Source: Cellulomonas triticagri (lineage in GTDB: Bacteria; Actinomycetota; Actinomycetes; Actinomycetales; Cellulomonadaceae). From it: 41,710 nt of DNA. Both the position numbers and the translations under genes were made by a program. Within the stretch, counting starts at the first letter, position 1, and each line of letters begins with the position of its first letter. The notes beneath the pieces are model-generated. The model saw nothing but the letters and a program-made list of their open reading frames with translations. It made no database searches and was not told the DNA's origin. The DNA lies in assembly GCF_003696205.1 (NCBI RefSeq), contig NZ_RFFI01000021.1, positions 1-41,710 on the forward strand, in the 5' to 3' direction. Shown here piece by piece: positions 1 to 7,100 of the stretch.

Positions 1-893
1 GGGTCGGCGGCGGTGGCCGCGAGCCGGGCGGGGTCCGGGACGACCGCGCGCGCCGCCGCGACGGACAGGGCCCCGTCCACCGGCAGCAGGGCGGGGTCGG
101 CGACGTCGTCCGTCAGCAGCCGGGCCGTCGCCAGCCCGCACGCGAACGGCAGGTCCGGCAGCGCGGCCGCGAGCGCGACGCCCTGGGCGAGGCCCACCGA
201 CGACTCCAGCGCGGACGACACGACGACCGGCAGCCCCACCTCCGCGGCGAGCGCCAGGCACGCCCGCACGCCGCCGAGCGGCTGCACCTTCAGCACCACG
301 ACGTCCGCGGCGTCCGCCCGGACGACCGCCATCGGGTCCTCGGCGCGCCGGATCGACTCGTCGGCGGCGATGGGCACCGGGACGCGACGGCGCACGCGGG
401 CCAGGTCCGCGACCGAGGCCACCGGCTGCTCCGCGTACTCCAGCCCGCCCGCCGCGCGGTCCAGCACCGCCAGCCGGTCCACGGCCGTGTCCACGTCCCA
501 CCCGGCGTTGGCGTCGACCCGGATCGCGCCGCCGGGGCCCAGCGCCTCCCGCACGGCGGCGAGGCGGTCGGCCTCCTGGGCCACGTCCTGGCCGGGCTCG
601 GCCACCTTGACCTTGGCGGTCGTGCACCCGCCCGACGCCAGGACGATCCGCCGTGCCGCTTCCGGGTCGACGGCGGGGACGGTGACGTTCACCGGGACGC
701 GGTCGCGGACCGGCGCCGGGAGGACCTCGTCGGCGGCCTCGCGCGCAGCGCGCCACCACGCCGCCGACTCGACCGCGTCGTAGTCCCAGAACGGGCTGAA
801 CTCGCCCCAGCCCGCGTCCCCGCGCAGCAGCACGCCCTCGCGCACCGTGATCCGGCGGAAGCGCGTCCGCATCGGTATCGCGTAGACGTGCAC
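1..893 (-). CDS. menC: o-succinylbenzoate synthase MenC (3' end cut by window edge)
   Basis: Translating the minus strand from a GTG at 893 gives an open frame with no stop to base 1, 297 codons, so the C-terminus lies outside the window. An in-frame TAG at 905-903 rules out a longer N-terminus. The protein opens with VHVYAIPMRTRFRRITVREG, the usual start of actinobacterial MenC. It carries enolase-superfamily signatures: a K-V-K pair (CTTAKVKVA), the metal-binding Asp in IRVDANAGWD, PIAADESI, and a later VVVLKVQPLGG with the second catalytic Lys. The enzyme dehydrates SHCHC to o-succinylbenzoate in menaquinone synthesis, in the cytosol. It is divergent from menB with 41 bases between the two start codons, so the two share a compact promoter region. 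The family assignment is firm because its pathway neighbours menB, menE and menA follow. Confidence 0.93.
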   Translation of the reverse strand, partial: MHVYAIPMRTRFRRITVREGVLLRGDAGWGEFSPFWDYDAVESAAWWRAAREAADEVLPAPVRDRVPVNVTVPAVDPEAARRIVLASGGCTTAKVKVAEPGQDVAQEADRLAAVREALGPGGAIRVDANAGWDVDTAVDRLAVLDRAAGGLEYAEQPVASVADLARVRRRVPVPIAADESIRRAEDPMAVVRADAADVVVLKVQPLGGVRACLALAAEVGLPVVVSSALESSVGLAQGVALAAALPDLPFACGLATARLLTDDVADPALLPVDGALSVAAARAVVPDPARLAATAAD

Positions 894-934
894 GTCGTCA
901 GCCTAGAGGCTCTGCACCGACCTACGCTGTCGGG

Positions 935-1900
935 GTGAGCGAGCCCACCAGCCCCCTGCCCCCGCGCGTGTCCGACACCTTCGACCCCGAGCGGTGGCGG
1001 ACGGTCACCGGGTTCGAGGACCTCACGGACCTGACGTACCACCGCGGCGTGGACCGCACCGGCGCGTCGCCCCGGGACCTGCCCGTGGTGCGGGTGGCGT
1101 TCGACCGCCCCGAGGTGCGCAACGCGTTCCGGCCGCACACCGTGGACGAGCTGTACCGGGTGCTCGACCACGCGCGGATGTCCTCCGACGTCGGCACGGT
1201 CCTGCTCACCGGCAACGGGCCCAGCCCCAAGGACGGCGGCTACGCGTTCTGCTCCGGCGGCGACCAGCGCATCCGCGGCCGCGACGGCTACCGGTACACC
1301 GGCTCCACGGACGCCGAGACCGCCGACGCCATCGACCCCGCCCGCGCGGGCCGCCTGCACATCCTCGAGGTGCAGCGGCTCATCCGGACGATGCCCAAGG
1401 TCGTCGTCGCGCTGGTCAACGGCTGGGCCGCCGGGGGCGGGCATTCCCTGCACGTCGTCGCGGACCTCACGATCGCCTCCCGGCAGCACGCCCGGTTCAT
1501 GCAGACCGACGCGAACGTCGGCTCGTTCGACGGCGGGTACGGCTCCGCGCTGCTCGCCCGGCAGGTCGGCCAGAAGCGGGCGCGGGAGATCTTCTTCCTG
1601 GCCCGCGAGTACTCGGCGCAGGACGCCTACGAGTGGGGCGCCGTCAACGACGTCGTGGACCACGCGGACCTGGAGGACGCCGCGCTGGAGTACGCGCGGA
1701 TCATCGCGACCAAGTCCCCGCAGGCCATCCGGATGCTGAAGTTCGCGTTCAACCTCGCGGACGACGGCCTGGCCGGGCAGCAGGTGTTCGCCGGAGAGGC
1801 GACGCGGCTGGCGTACATGACGGACGAGGCCGTCGAGGGGCGCGACGCGTTCCTCGAGCGCCGCGACCCGGACTGGACGCGGTTCCCGCACGCCTACTGA
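935..1900 (+). CDS. menB: 1,4-dihydroxy-2-naphthoyl-CoA synthase MenB
   Basis: A GTG-started protein of 321 residues in the crotonase superfamily. It cyclises o-succinylbenzoyl-CoA to 1,4-dihydroxy-2-naphthoyl-CoA. Visible hallmarks are RPEVRNAFRPHTVDELYR (about 58-75), the oxyanion-hole segment FCSGGDQRIRGRDGY (about 105-119), GWAAGGGHSLHVVADLTIAS, the active-site region DANVGSFDGGYGSALLARQ, and AREYSAQDAYEWGAVNDVV. The N-terminal extension of about 45 residues before the crotonase core is typical of actinobacterial MenB. It is transcribed away from menC and ends 30 bases before the stop of the convergent DUF3048 gene. Start choice is supported by the position directly after the short divergent gap. 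Nothing odd is seen in the catalytic segments. Confidence 0.96.
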   Translation: MSEPTSPLPPRVSDTFDPERWRTVTGFEDLTDLTYHRGVDRTGASPRDLPVVRVAFDRPEVRNAFRPHTVDELYRVLDHARMSSDVGTVLLTGNGPSPKDGGYAFCSGGDQRIRGRDGYRYTGSTDAETADAIDPARAGRLHILEVQRLIRTMPKVVVALVNGWAAGGGHSLHVVADLTIASRQHARFMQTDANVGSFDGGYGSALLARQVGQKRAREIFFLAREYSAQDAYEWGAVNDVVDHADLEDAALEYARIIATKSPQAIRMLKFAFNLADDGLAGQQVFAGEATRLAYMTDEAVEGRDAFLERRDPDWTRFPHAY

Positions 1901-1930
1901 GGCGCGACGGGCGGGTCGGGCCGGGCGCGG

Positions 1931-2992
1931 TCAGGAGATCGCGAGCGAGCCCGACTCCGCGGGGACCAGCTCGACCCAGGTGTTGCCCGGGGCGAGCCTG
2001 GCGGGGGTGCCGTCCGCCAGGGTCAGCTGCATCGGGGCGTCGCGGGACGCCTTGGTCCAGGTGACGGGGACGGTCTGCCCGCCGGTCGCCAGCACGCCCT
2101 CGCCGCTGCCCTCCAGCACGTAGGTCGGCACGACCGCACCGTTCTGCGCGCCGAACGGCGAGCCCGGGTGCGAGGCCGTGATCGACACGACGTTCGTCGC
2201 CGACAGCCGCGCGCCCGACGCCGCCATCGCCGCGCTGCTGCCCTCCGAGCGCTCCCAGACCGACCCGTTCCACGTCCAGGACGGCTTGGCCTGGCTCGAC
2301 AGGTCGAACGCGAGCGTCGTCGCCGGGGTGCCCGCGACGACCGCGCTGGCCTGCTCGGCGGTCCGCGCGAACGCGAACTGCTCGCCGGGGCTGTTCTGGT
2401 GCTCCGCGTCGGCCTGCGCCCACAGGGCGTCCGGGTCCGCGTACACGTTGTGCGGCGCCGACCGGGACCGCAGCCGGTACAGACCGTCTGCCCCGGCGTC
2501 GTGGCTGATCACCTGCACGGGGCTCTCGTCCACCAGCGCGAGGATTCCGGGCTGCCCGCCGGAGAACGTCAGCAGGCCGTTCAGCGGCGACACGATCGCC
2601 GGGTCCATCGGGCGCACCGACCGGACCGGTCCGAGCTCCGCCGGCACCTGCGAGTGCCACACCGCGACGAACCGGGACACCTCGAACTCGACGATCGTCT
2701 CCCACACGACGTCCGCCTGCTCCAGGCCGGACTGCGGGCGGGCCGAGCTGGTGTTCTCGATCTTCACCGCGAGCGCCGGGCGGTTCTCGGGCTCGCCCGC
2801 CACGCCGGTCAGCGGCCAGACCGGCGGGACGTCCGGAGCCGGGGCGGCGACCTTCTGCGGGTCGAGCGTCGGACCGACCGTCTCCGCGTCCGGGGCCGGG
2901 GAGGCCCCCGAGGAGCAGGCGGCGAGCAGCAGCGTCGCCGCGAGCGCCAGGACGGTGGCGCCGCTGCGGCGCCGGGTCGTGGTGTGGACCAT
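1931..2992 (-). CDS. DUF3048 (YerB-like) lipoprotein
   Basis: A 353-residue exported lipoprotein. The N-terminus has an Arg-rich n-region, a hydrophobic stretch and the lipobox LLAAC, with Cys at about 26. A low-complexity linker follows, then the DUF3048 domain: WPLTGVAGEPENRPALAVKIENT, ARPQSGLEQADVVWE, RFVAVWHSQVPAELGPVRSVRP and SAPHNVYADPDALW. The molecular function of DUF3048 (YerB family) proteins is not established; they are surface-attached lipoproteins. The gene sits on the opposite strand inside the men cluster. It is convergent with menB and divergent from menE, with 85 bases between its ATG and the menE GTG. Pathway involvement cannot be claimed from position alone. Confidence 0.88.
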   Translation of the reverse strand: MVHTTTRRRSGATVLALAATLLLAACSSGASPAPDAETVGPTLDPQKVAAPAPDVPPVWPLTGVAGEPENRPALAVKIENTSSARPQSGLEQADVVWETIVEFEVSRFVAVWHSQVPAELGPVRSVRPMDPAIVSPLNGLLTFSGGQPGILALVDESPVQVISHDAGADGLYRLRSRSAPHNVYADPDALWAQADAEHQNSPGEQFAFARTAEQASAVVAGTPATTLAFDLSSQAKPSWTWNGSVWERSEGSSAAMAASGARLSATNVVSITASHPGSPFGAQNGAVVPTYVLEGSGEGVLATGGQTVPVTWTKASRDAPMQLTLADGTPARLAPGNTWVELVPAESGSLAIS

Positions 2993-3077
2993 CTCGCAGA
3001 ACCCCTCGGGACCTCGTGCGCGCGCCGGTTCGAGCCGCGCGTCCCCGACACTCTACGGGCGGACCTACCCTGGGCCG

Positions 3078-4235
3078 GTGACCCGCCCCGTCCGCGTCGT
3101 GCCGGCCCGCGCCGCGACCGTCCCCGCCCTGCTGGACGCCCTGGCCGCCGCGCTGGACGGCACCGGACCCGCGGTGCTGCCCGTCGACGACGGGCCCGGG
3201 ACCGGGGTCGAGGCCGGCGGCGCCGTGCCCGACGAGGTCGCGCTGCTGGTCCGGACCTCCGGGTCGACCGGAACGCCACGGGAGGTGATGCTGTCCGCCG
3301 CCGCGCTGACCGCCTCCGCGCGGGCGACGTACCAGCGGCTGTCCGGCCCCGGCGCGTGGTTGCTGCCCCTGCCGCCCGCGCACGTCGCCGGGCTGCAGGT
3401 GCTCGTGCGCTCGCTCGTCGCGGGGACCGTGCCGGAGGTGCTGGACGGGCCGTTCCGCCCGGACGCCTTCGCGGCGGCCACCGCCCGGCTCGACGCCGCG
3501 GGGCTGCCCCGCTACACGTCGCTCGTCCCCACCCAGGTGCACCGGCTGCTGGACGACCCGGCCGGGCGCGCCGCCCTCGCCGCGTACGACGCCGTGCTGC
3601 TCGGCGGCGCGGCCGCCCCGCCCGCGCTCGTCGCCCGCGCCCGGGACACCGGGGCCCGGGTGGTCACCACCTACGGGATGTCGGAGACCTCGGGCGGGTG
3701 CGTCTACGACGGGGTCCCCCTCGACGGCGTCACCGCCGACCTCGACGCCGACGGGCGGATCCGCCTCGCCGGGCCCGTGCTCGCGACCGGGTACCGCGAC
3801 CGGCCCGACCTGGACTCCGACCTGTTCACCACCGAGGGCGGCACCCGGTGGCTGCGCACCAGCGACCTCGGCCGGTGGGTCGACGGCCGCCTCGAGGTGC
3901 TCGGCCGCGCCGACGACGTCCTGGTCACCGGCGGCGAGAAGGTCGCGCCCGCGGCCGTCGAGCGCGTGCTCGCCGGGCGGCCCGGCGTCGGGGAAGTGCT
4001 CGTCGTCGGCGTCCCCGACCCCGAGTGGGGGCAGGCGCTCGTCGCGGTCGTCGTCCCGGGCACCGCCGCCGCGCCCGACCTCGGCGACCTGCGGGACGCC
4101 GCCGCGACCGCCCTCGGCCGCGCCGCGGCACCCCGCCACCTGGTCACCGTCGACGCGCTGCCGCTGCGCGGGCCGGGCAAGCCCGACCGGTCCGGGGCAG
4201 CGACGCTCGCCGCACGGGCGCTCGGCCGGGACTGA
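3078..4235 (+). CDS. menE: o-succinylbenzoate-CoA ligase MenE
   Basis: A 385-residue ANL-superfamily adenylate-forming enzyme. It activates o-succinylbenzoate with ATP and CoA, the step before MenB. The open frame extends far upstream, but the GTG at 3078 is chosen because the sequence before it overlaps the divergent DUF3048 gene. Motifs: phosphate loop LVRTSGSTGTPREV (about 58-70), PPAHVAGLQVLVRSL, the adenine-binding YGMSETSGGCVYDG, the hinge region SDLGRWVDGRLEVLGRADD, GGEKVAPAAVERVL, and the C-terminal catalytic Lys in RGPGKPDR (about K368). In the phosphate loop the common T-P-K-G-V reads T-P-R-E-V, with Arg replacing Lys. The enzyme is short for ANL proteins, as is normal for actinobacterial MenE. 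It lies 94 bases before menA on the same strand. Confidence 0.93.
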   Translation: MTRPVRVVPARAATVPALLDALAAALDGTGPAVLPVDDGPGTGVEAGGAVPDEVALLVRTSGSTGTPREVMLSAAALTASARATYQRLSGPGAWLLPLPPAHVAGLQVLVRSLVAGTVPEVLDGPFRPDAFAAATARLDAAGLPRYTSLVPTQVHRLLDDPAGRAALAAYDAVLLGGAAAPPALVARARDTGARVVTTYGMSETSGGCVYDGVPLDGVTADLDADGRIRLAGPVLATGYRDRPDLDSDLFTTEGGTRWLRTSDLGRWVDGRLEVLGRADDVLVTGGEKVAPAAVERVLAGRPGVGEVLVVGVPDPEWGQALVAVVVPGTAAAPDLGDLRDAAATALGRAAAPRHLVTVDALPLRGPGKPDRSGAATLAARALGRD

Positions 4236-4329
4236 ACCACCTCGGACCGGACCGCGCGCCGGACCGGGTACCGTCGCCAGCGCGGCACCCCGGTTCCCTC
4301 CGCACGACCCGCCGCACGACAGGAGCATC

Positions 4330-5199
4330 ATGGCCACCCCGTCCGAGTGGATCGCCGCCGCCCGCCCCCGCACCCTGCCCGCCGCCGCCGCGCCCGTGCT
4401 GGTCGGCACCGGTGCCGCCGCGCAGGTCGACGCCGCGCACCTCGGTCACGCGCTGCTCGCGCTCGGCGTGGCGCTCGCCCTCCAGGTCGGCGTGAACTAC
4501 GCCAACGACTACTCCGACGGCGTGCGCGGCACCGACACCGAGCGCGTCGGCCCGCTGCGGATCACCGCCGCCGGGCTCGCCCGCCCCGGCGCCGTCAAGG
4601 CCGCCGCGTTCGCCGCGTTCGGCGTCGCCGGGCTGCTCGGCCTCGCCCTCGTCGCGCTGACGGGCCAGTGGTGGCTGCTCGCCGTCGGCGCGCTGTGCGT
4701 CGTCGCCGCCTGGTACTACACCGGCGGCAAGCGCCCTTACGGCTACCTCGGGCTCGGGGAGGTCGGCGTCTTCGTGTTCTTCGGGCTCGTCGCCACTCTC
4801 GGCACCACGTACACCCAGGCGGGGCGGCTCACCTGGCCCGCCTGGGTCGGGGCCGTCGCCGTCGGGCTCATCGCCTGCGCGATCCTCATGGTCAACAACC
4901 TGCGCGACGTCCCCACCGACGCCCTCGTCGGCAAGCGCACCCTGGCCGTCCGCATCGGCGAGCGCCGGGCCCGCGTGACCTACGCCGCCATGGTCGTCCT
5001 GCCCGTGGTCCTCGGGCTGGCGTGCGCGTTCGCGAACCCGTGGGCGCTGCTGGTCATGCTGCTCGCCCTGCCCGCCGGGATCCTCGCGTTCACCGTCCTC
5101 GTGGGCGCGCGCGGCATCGCCCTCGTGCCGGTCCTCGCCGGGACCGGGATGTACGAGCTCGGGTTCGGGGTGCTGCTGGGGCTCGGCCTGGCGCTCTGA
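4330..5199 (+). CDS. menA: 1,4-dihydroxy-2-naphthoate polyprenyltransferase MenA
   Basis: A 289-residue integral membrane prenyltransferase of the UbiA superfamily. It attaches the polyprenyl tail to 1,4-dihydroxy-2-naphthoate, giving demethylmenaquinone. The opening EWIAAARPRTLPAAAAPVL is typical of MenA. The first Asp-rich Mg/diphosphate site reads NYANDYSDGVRGTD (about 56-69), and the second reads NNLRDVPTDALVGKRTLAVRIG (about 190-210). Around eight hydrophobic segments are visible. The ATG follows an AGGAG-like ribosome site (acaggagcatc). It is the last men gene here in the plus direction and is convergent with the DUF4229 gene. menD, menF and menG are not in the window. Confidence 0.95.
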   Translation: MATPSEWIAAARPRTLPAAAAPVLVGTGAAAQVDAAHLGHALLALGVALALQVGVNYANDYSDGVRGTDTERVGPLRITAAGLARPGAVKAAAFAAFGVAGLLGLALVALTGQWWLLAVGALCVVAAWYYTGGKRPYGYLGLGEVGVFVFFGLVATLGTTYTQAGRLTWPAWVGAVAVGLIACAILMVNNLRDVPTDALVGKRTLAVRIGERRARVTYAAMVVLPVVLGLACAFANPWALLVMLLALPAGILAFTVLVGARGIALVPVLAGTGMYELGFGVLLGLGLAL

Positions 5200-5233
5200 G
5201 CGCGGCGCGGTCCTCAGGCCACGCGCGACCCCG

Positions 5234-5542
5234 TCAGAACAGGCTGCCCGGGGTACCGCCGCGGGCGTCGTCGTCCGCCGCGTCCACCACCGCGTCCTCG
5301 GCGGCCGCGTCCTCGGCCGCCGTCCCCGACAGCCGCACCCGGTCGCCCCGCGCGTCGGAGCGCGCCTGCAACCACAGCGCCGCCCGGTCCCGCGGACCCT
5401 TCAGCAGCAGGTACGACAGCAGGGCGGCGAGCACGGCGGCGATGATCACGCCGAACAGCCAGCCCGTGCCCACCGCGACGAGCACCACCAGGCACACGAC
5501 GAACAGCGCGAGGCGGAGCAGGGAGTAGACGACGACAGGCAC
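5234..5542 (-). CDS. DUF4229 small membrane protein
   Basis: A 102-residue protein with two hydrophobic segments near the N-terminus (about 4-25 and 28-47), then the conserved-looking KGPRDRAALWLQAR and an acidic, Ala/Asp-rich tail. This fits the DUF4229 family, small actinobacterial membrane proteins commonly found next to menA. No biochemical function is known to me. It is convergent with menA, leaving 34 bases between the stops, and divergent from the next plus-strand gene with 84 bases between starts. The Asp/Ala tail is low complexity and probably disordered in the cytosol. Confidence 0.8.
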   Translation of the reverse strand: MPVVVYSLLRLALFVVCLVVLVAVGTGWLFGVIIAAVLAALLSYLLLKGPRDRAALWLQARSDARGDRVRLSGTAAEDAAAEDAVVDAADDDARGGTPGSLF

Positions 5543-5626
5543 GCCACCACCCTAAGCCGCGCCACCGCCGCCTCTCACCCGGCCCCGGCGCGAAGTGCCG
5601 CACGATCCCGGCTTAGGGTGGAGCGC

Positions 5627-5986
5627 ATGGGTCGTGCACTGCTCTTCCTCGTGATCATCGGTCTGGCGGTGTACGCGCTGGCCGACGTCGCCACGAGCGA
5701 CGAGCGCTCCCGGCACGGCATCCCCCGGGCCGCGTGGCTCCTCATCGTGCTCGTCCCGGTCGTCGGACCCGTGGTGTGGATCCTGTCCAGCCGCGCCGGA
5801 CGCCGCTCCGACGGCGGCCCCGCCGCAGCCGGGCCGCGCGGACCCGTCGCACCGGACGACGACCCCGAGTTCCTGTGGCGGCTCGAGCAGGAGCGCATCC
5901 GGCGCGAGCGCGAGACCCGCGGGGGCGCGGGCGAGGACCCCCGGCCCACGGACGGCGACGTCCCGGACGGCGGCGCGCGGGGCTGA
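5627..5986 (+). CDS. PLDc_N-domain small membrane protein
   Basis: A 119-residue protein starting MGRALLFLVIIGLAVYALADV. Two membrane segments (about 3-21 and 39-60) enclose the pattern R-x-x-x-H-G-I-P-R-A-A-W-L-L-I-V-L-V-P-V-V-G-P-V-V-W, the signature of the PLDc_N (phospholipase D/cardiolipin synthase N-terminal) module. In actinobacteria this module often occurs alone, as here, without any phosphodiesterase domain, so no enzyme activity is implied. The C-terminal half is hydrophilic and Arg/Glu/Gly-rich. A GTG at 5618 is in frame, but the ATG at 5627 is preferred because GGTGGA sits just before it. The stop is followed by the long structured non-coding region. Confidence 0.8.
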   Translation: MGRALLFLVIIGLAVYALADVATSDERSRHGIPRAAWLLIVLVPVVGPVVWILSSRAGRRSDGGPAAAGPRGPVAPDDDPEFLWRLEQERIRRERETRGGAGEDPRPTDGDVPDGGARG

Positions 5987-6096
5987 GGTCGCCGCACCGT
6001 GGTGTGAGTGCTGGCGCGGCCTGAGCGGTCCGTGCGTCTGGTCGGCGTACTCGATGTCAGCCGTGGACAGCGCAGGAACCAGCGTGGCGGGAACCA

Positions 6097-6138
6097 GAAC
6101 GGGCCCTCCGTCGACGAGTCGACACGAGGGCCCGGTTC
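6097..6138. other. Long nested inverted repeat in the Abi leader
   Basis: GAACGGGCCCTC (6097-6108) pairs with GAGGGCCCGGTTC (6126-6138) with one bulged G. Inside it, GTCGAC (6110-6115) pairs with GTCGAC (6118-6123) across a GA turn. The whole element is a stem of about 18 pairs with a short internal loop. There is no T-run on either side, so a standard intrinsic terminator is uncertain. It may separate the PLDc_N transcript from the downstream RNA, or be a domain of that RNA. Two GGAACCAG copies (6075-6082 and, offset, 6090-6096) sit just upstream. Confidence 0.7.
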
Positions 6139-6382
6139 GGGGTGGGTGCGCCGGTCCGAGCCCGACGCGCGCGTTCCCGACCTTCAGGACTCCGGCGTGA
6201 CGACTCAAGGCGGCCTGGACGCGTTCATGAGTGTCCCTCGACGACGTCGACGGCCGCGCACCTGCGTACGCACCCAGCGCCTGGAGAGGGCGGGTGAGTG
6301 GTGGTCCAGCCTGCCAGGCTCGAGAAACACCAAGGCCCCGGGGGGTTCCTCGCCGAAGCGAGTCGCCGTGGTTCCCGGGGCT

Positions 6383-6412
6383 CTCTGGTGCCTCGACACT
6401 ACCGCACCAGAG
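6383..6412 (+). promoter_or_regulatory. Ribosome-site-masking stem in front of the Abi gene
   Basis: CTCTGGTGC (6383-6391) and GCACCAGAG (6404-6412) form a perfect 9-base-pair stem with a 12-base loop. The right arm contains the first bases of AGAGGA (6409-6414), the likely ribosome-binding site 8 bases before the ATG at 6423. The left arm is also needed for the alternative long stem with CACCA at 6328-6332, so the two folds exclude each other. The pairing is seen directly; the switching role is inferred. Confidence 0.55.
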
Positions 6413-6422
6413 GACCCTGCCG

Positions 6423-7064
6423 ATGTCGATGTACCCGCCGGTCCAGCGCACGATGGTGCGCCTCCTGTCGCCGCCGCGGATGTCGACGTACCTGGCGGGG
6501 TGCGAGGACGACGTCTCGCGCGCCGTCGACCTGTACCGGTGGAACCTCGACGTCTCGATGGCGTTCTTCGAGTCGTTGCACTACCTCGAGGTCGCCGTGC
6601 GCAACCGCGTAGACGAGTCGCTGTCCGCCTGGGTCGGACCTGGGACCGATTGGCTCGACCCCGCGTCCGCGATCCCGCTCGCCCCTGGGACGCGAGCACG
6701 CATCGCCGTCGCGCGTGACCGCGCGGCCCGGGGCGGCAGGCCCGTCGCCCACGGCCACGTCGTCGCCGAGCTGACCTTCGGGTTCTGGCCGTCGCTGCTC
6801 TCGGACGCGTACAACCGCACGCTCTGGCAGCCCGCGCTCAAGGCCGCGTTCCCCCGGGCACGGCGCACCGACCTGCGCGACCGGCTGCTGCGAGCAGGGA
6901 CGCTGCGCAACCGTGTCGCCCACCACGAACCGGTGTTCTCCCTCGATCTCGGGAGCGAGCACGAGCAGATCATCACCGTGGCCGAGCTCGTGGAGCCGAG
7001 GCTCGGCTGGTGGATCGACGCGACGAGCCGGACCGACGCGGTCCTTCGGCGCCGCCCGGCGTGA
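6423..7064 (+). CDS. Abi_2/AbiF-like HEPN-motif protein
   Basis: A 213-residue protein recognised as Abi-like (AbiD/AbiF, Abi_2 family). Conserved blocks: SLHYLEVAVRNRVDESLSAW (51-70), ELTFGFWPSLLSDAYNRTLW (116-135), and LRNRVAHHEPVF (161-172), where R162-N-x-x-x-H167 is the RxxxxH motif of HEPN ribonuclease-like domains. Known members act in abortive phage infection, and AbiF-type proteins pair with a structured RNA; RNA cleavage here is inferred. It has no signal peptide or membrane segment, so it is cytosolic. The frame stays open upstream to an ATG at 6231, but the ATG at 6423 is chosen because AGAGGA lies 8 bases before it and homology starts after it. It is short compared with lactococcal AbiF, roughly 340 residues by memory. 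It is convergent with ccsB, 36 bases away. Confidence 0.82.
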   Translation: MSMYPPVQRTMVRLLSPPRMSTYLAGCEDDVSRAVDLYRWNLDVSMAFFESLHYLEVAVRNRVDESLSAWVGPGTDWLDPASAIPLAPGTRARIAVARDRAARGGRPVAHGHVVAELTFGFWPSLLSDAYNRTLWQPALKAAFPRARRTDLRDRLLRAGTLRNRVAHHEPVFSLDLGSEHEQIITVAELVEPRLGWWIDATSRTDAVLRRRPA

Positions 7065-7100
7065 CGTGCCTCCTCCGGGCACCACCACGTCCCGGACGAC

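Larger units (their letters stand above)
6038..6412 (+). ncRNA. Candidate structured leader RNA upstream of the HEPN (Abi) gene
   Basis: The 436-base gap 5987-6422 carries no convincing gene but a series of hairpins on the strand of the following Abi-like gene. Seen: a weak outer pair CTGGT (6038-6042)/ACCAG (6078-6082) enclosing TGTC/GACA; a long nested hairpin at 6097-6138; AGCCT-GCC-AGGCT at 6308-6320; and a long stem CACCAAGGCCCCGGG (6328-6342) with CCCGGGGC..TGGTG (6374-6390). Inside the last is CTCGC-CGAA-GCGAG (6349-6362), and outside it a CGAG/CTCG closing pair (6321-6324/6392-6395). abiF-type genes are known to be accompanied by a structured RNA (the Rfam abiF motif), which makes this position meaningful. 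I cannot run a covariance model, so membership is untested. Ends are set by the outermost stems, not by mapped transcript ends. It could instead be a cis-acting 5' leader. Confidence 0.5.

Noticed and set aside
2178..3077. Upstream 300-codon extension of the menE frame.
   Set aside because: It is antisense to the DUF3048 lipoprotein gene; ANL-type similarity starts only after the GTG at 3078.
6200..6300. Short perfect palindromes CGACGTCG and TGCGTACGCA in the Abi leader.
   Set aside because: Eight- to ten-base CG-rich palindromes are expected by chance in this composition and have no loop to form a stable hairpin.
6231..6422. In-frame upstream extension of the Abi-like protein by 64 residues.
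   Set aside because: The added sequence is Pro/Arg-rich without family similarity, overlaps strong RNA stems, and the ATG at 6423 has its own ribosome site.
5987..6422. A T-box or metabolite riboswitch upstream of the Abi-like gene.
   Set aside because: No T-box core sequence or known riboswitch motif is recognisable, and the downstream gene is not metabolic.
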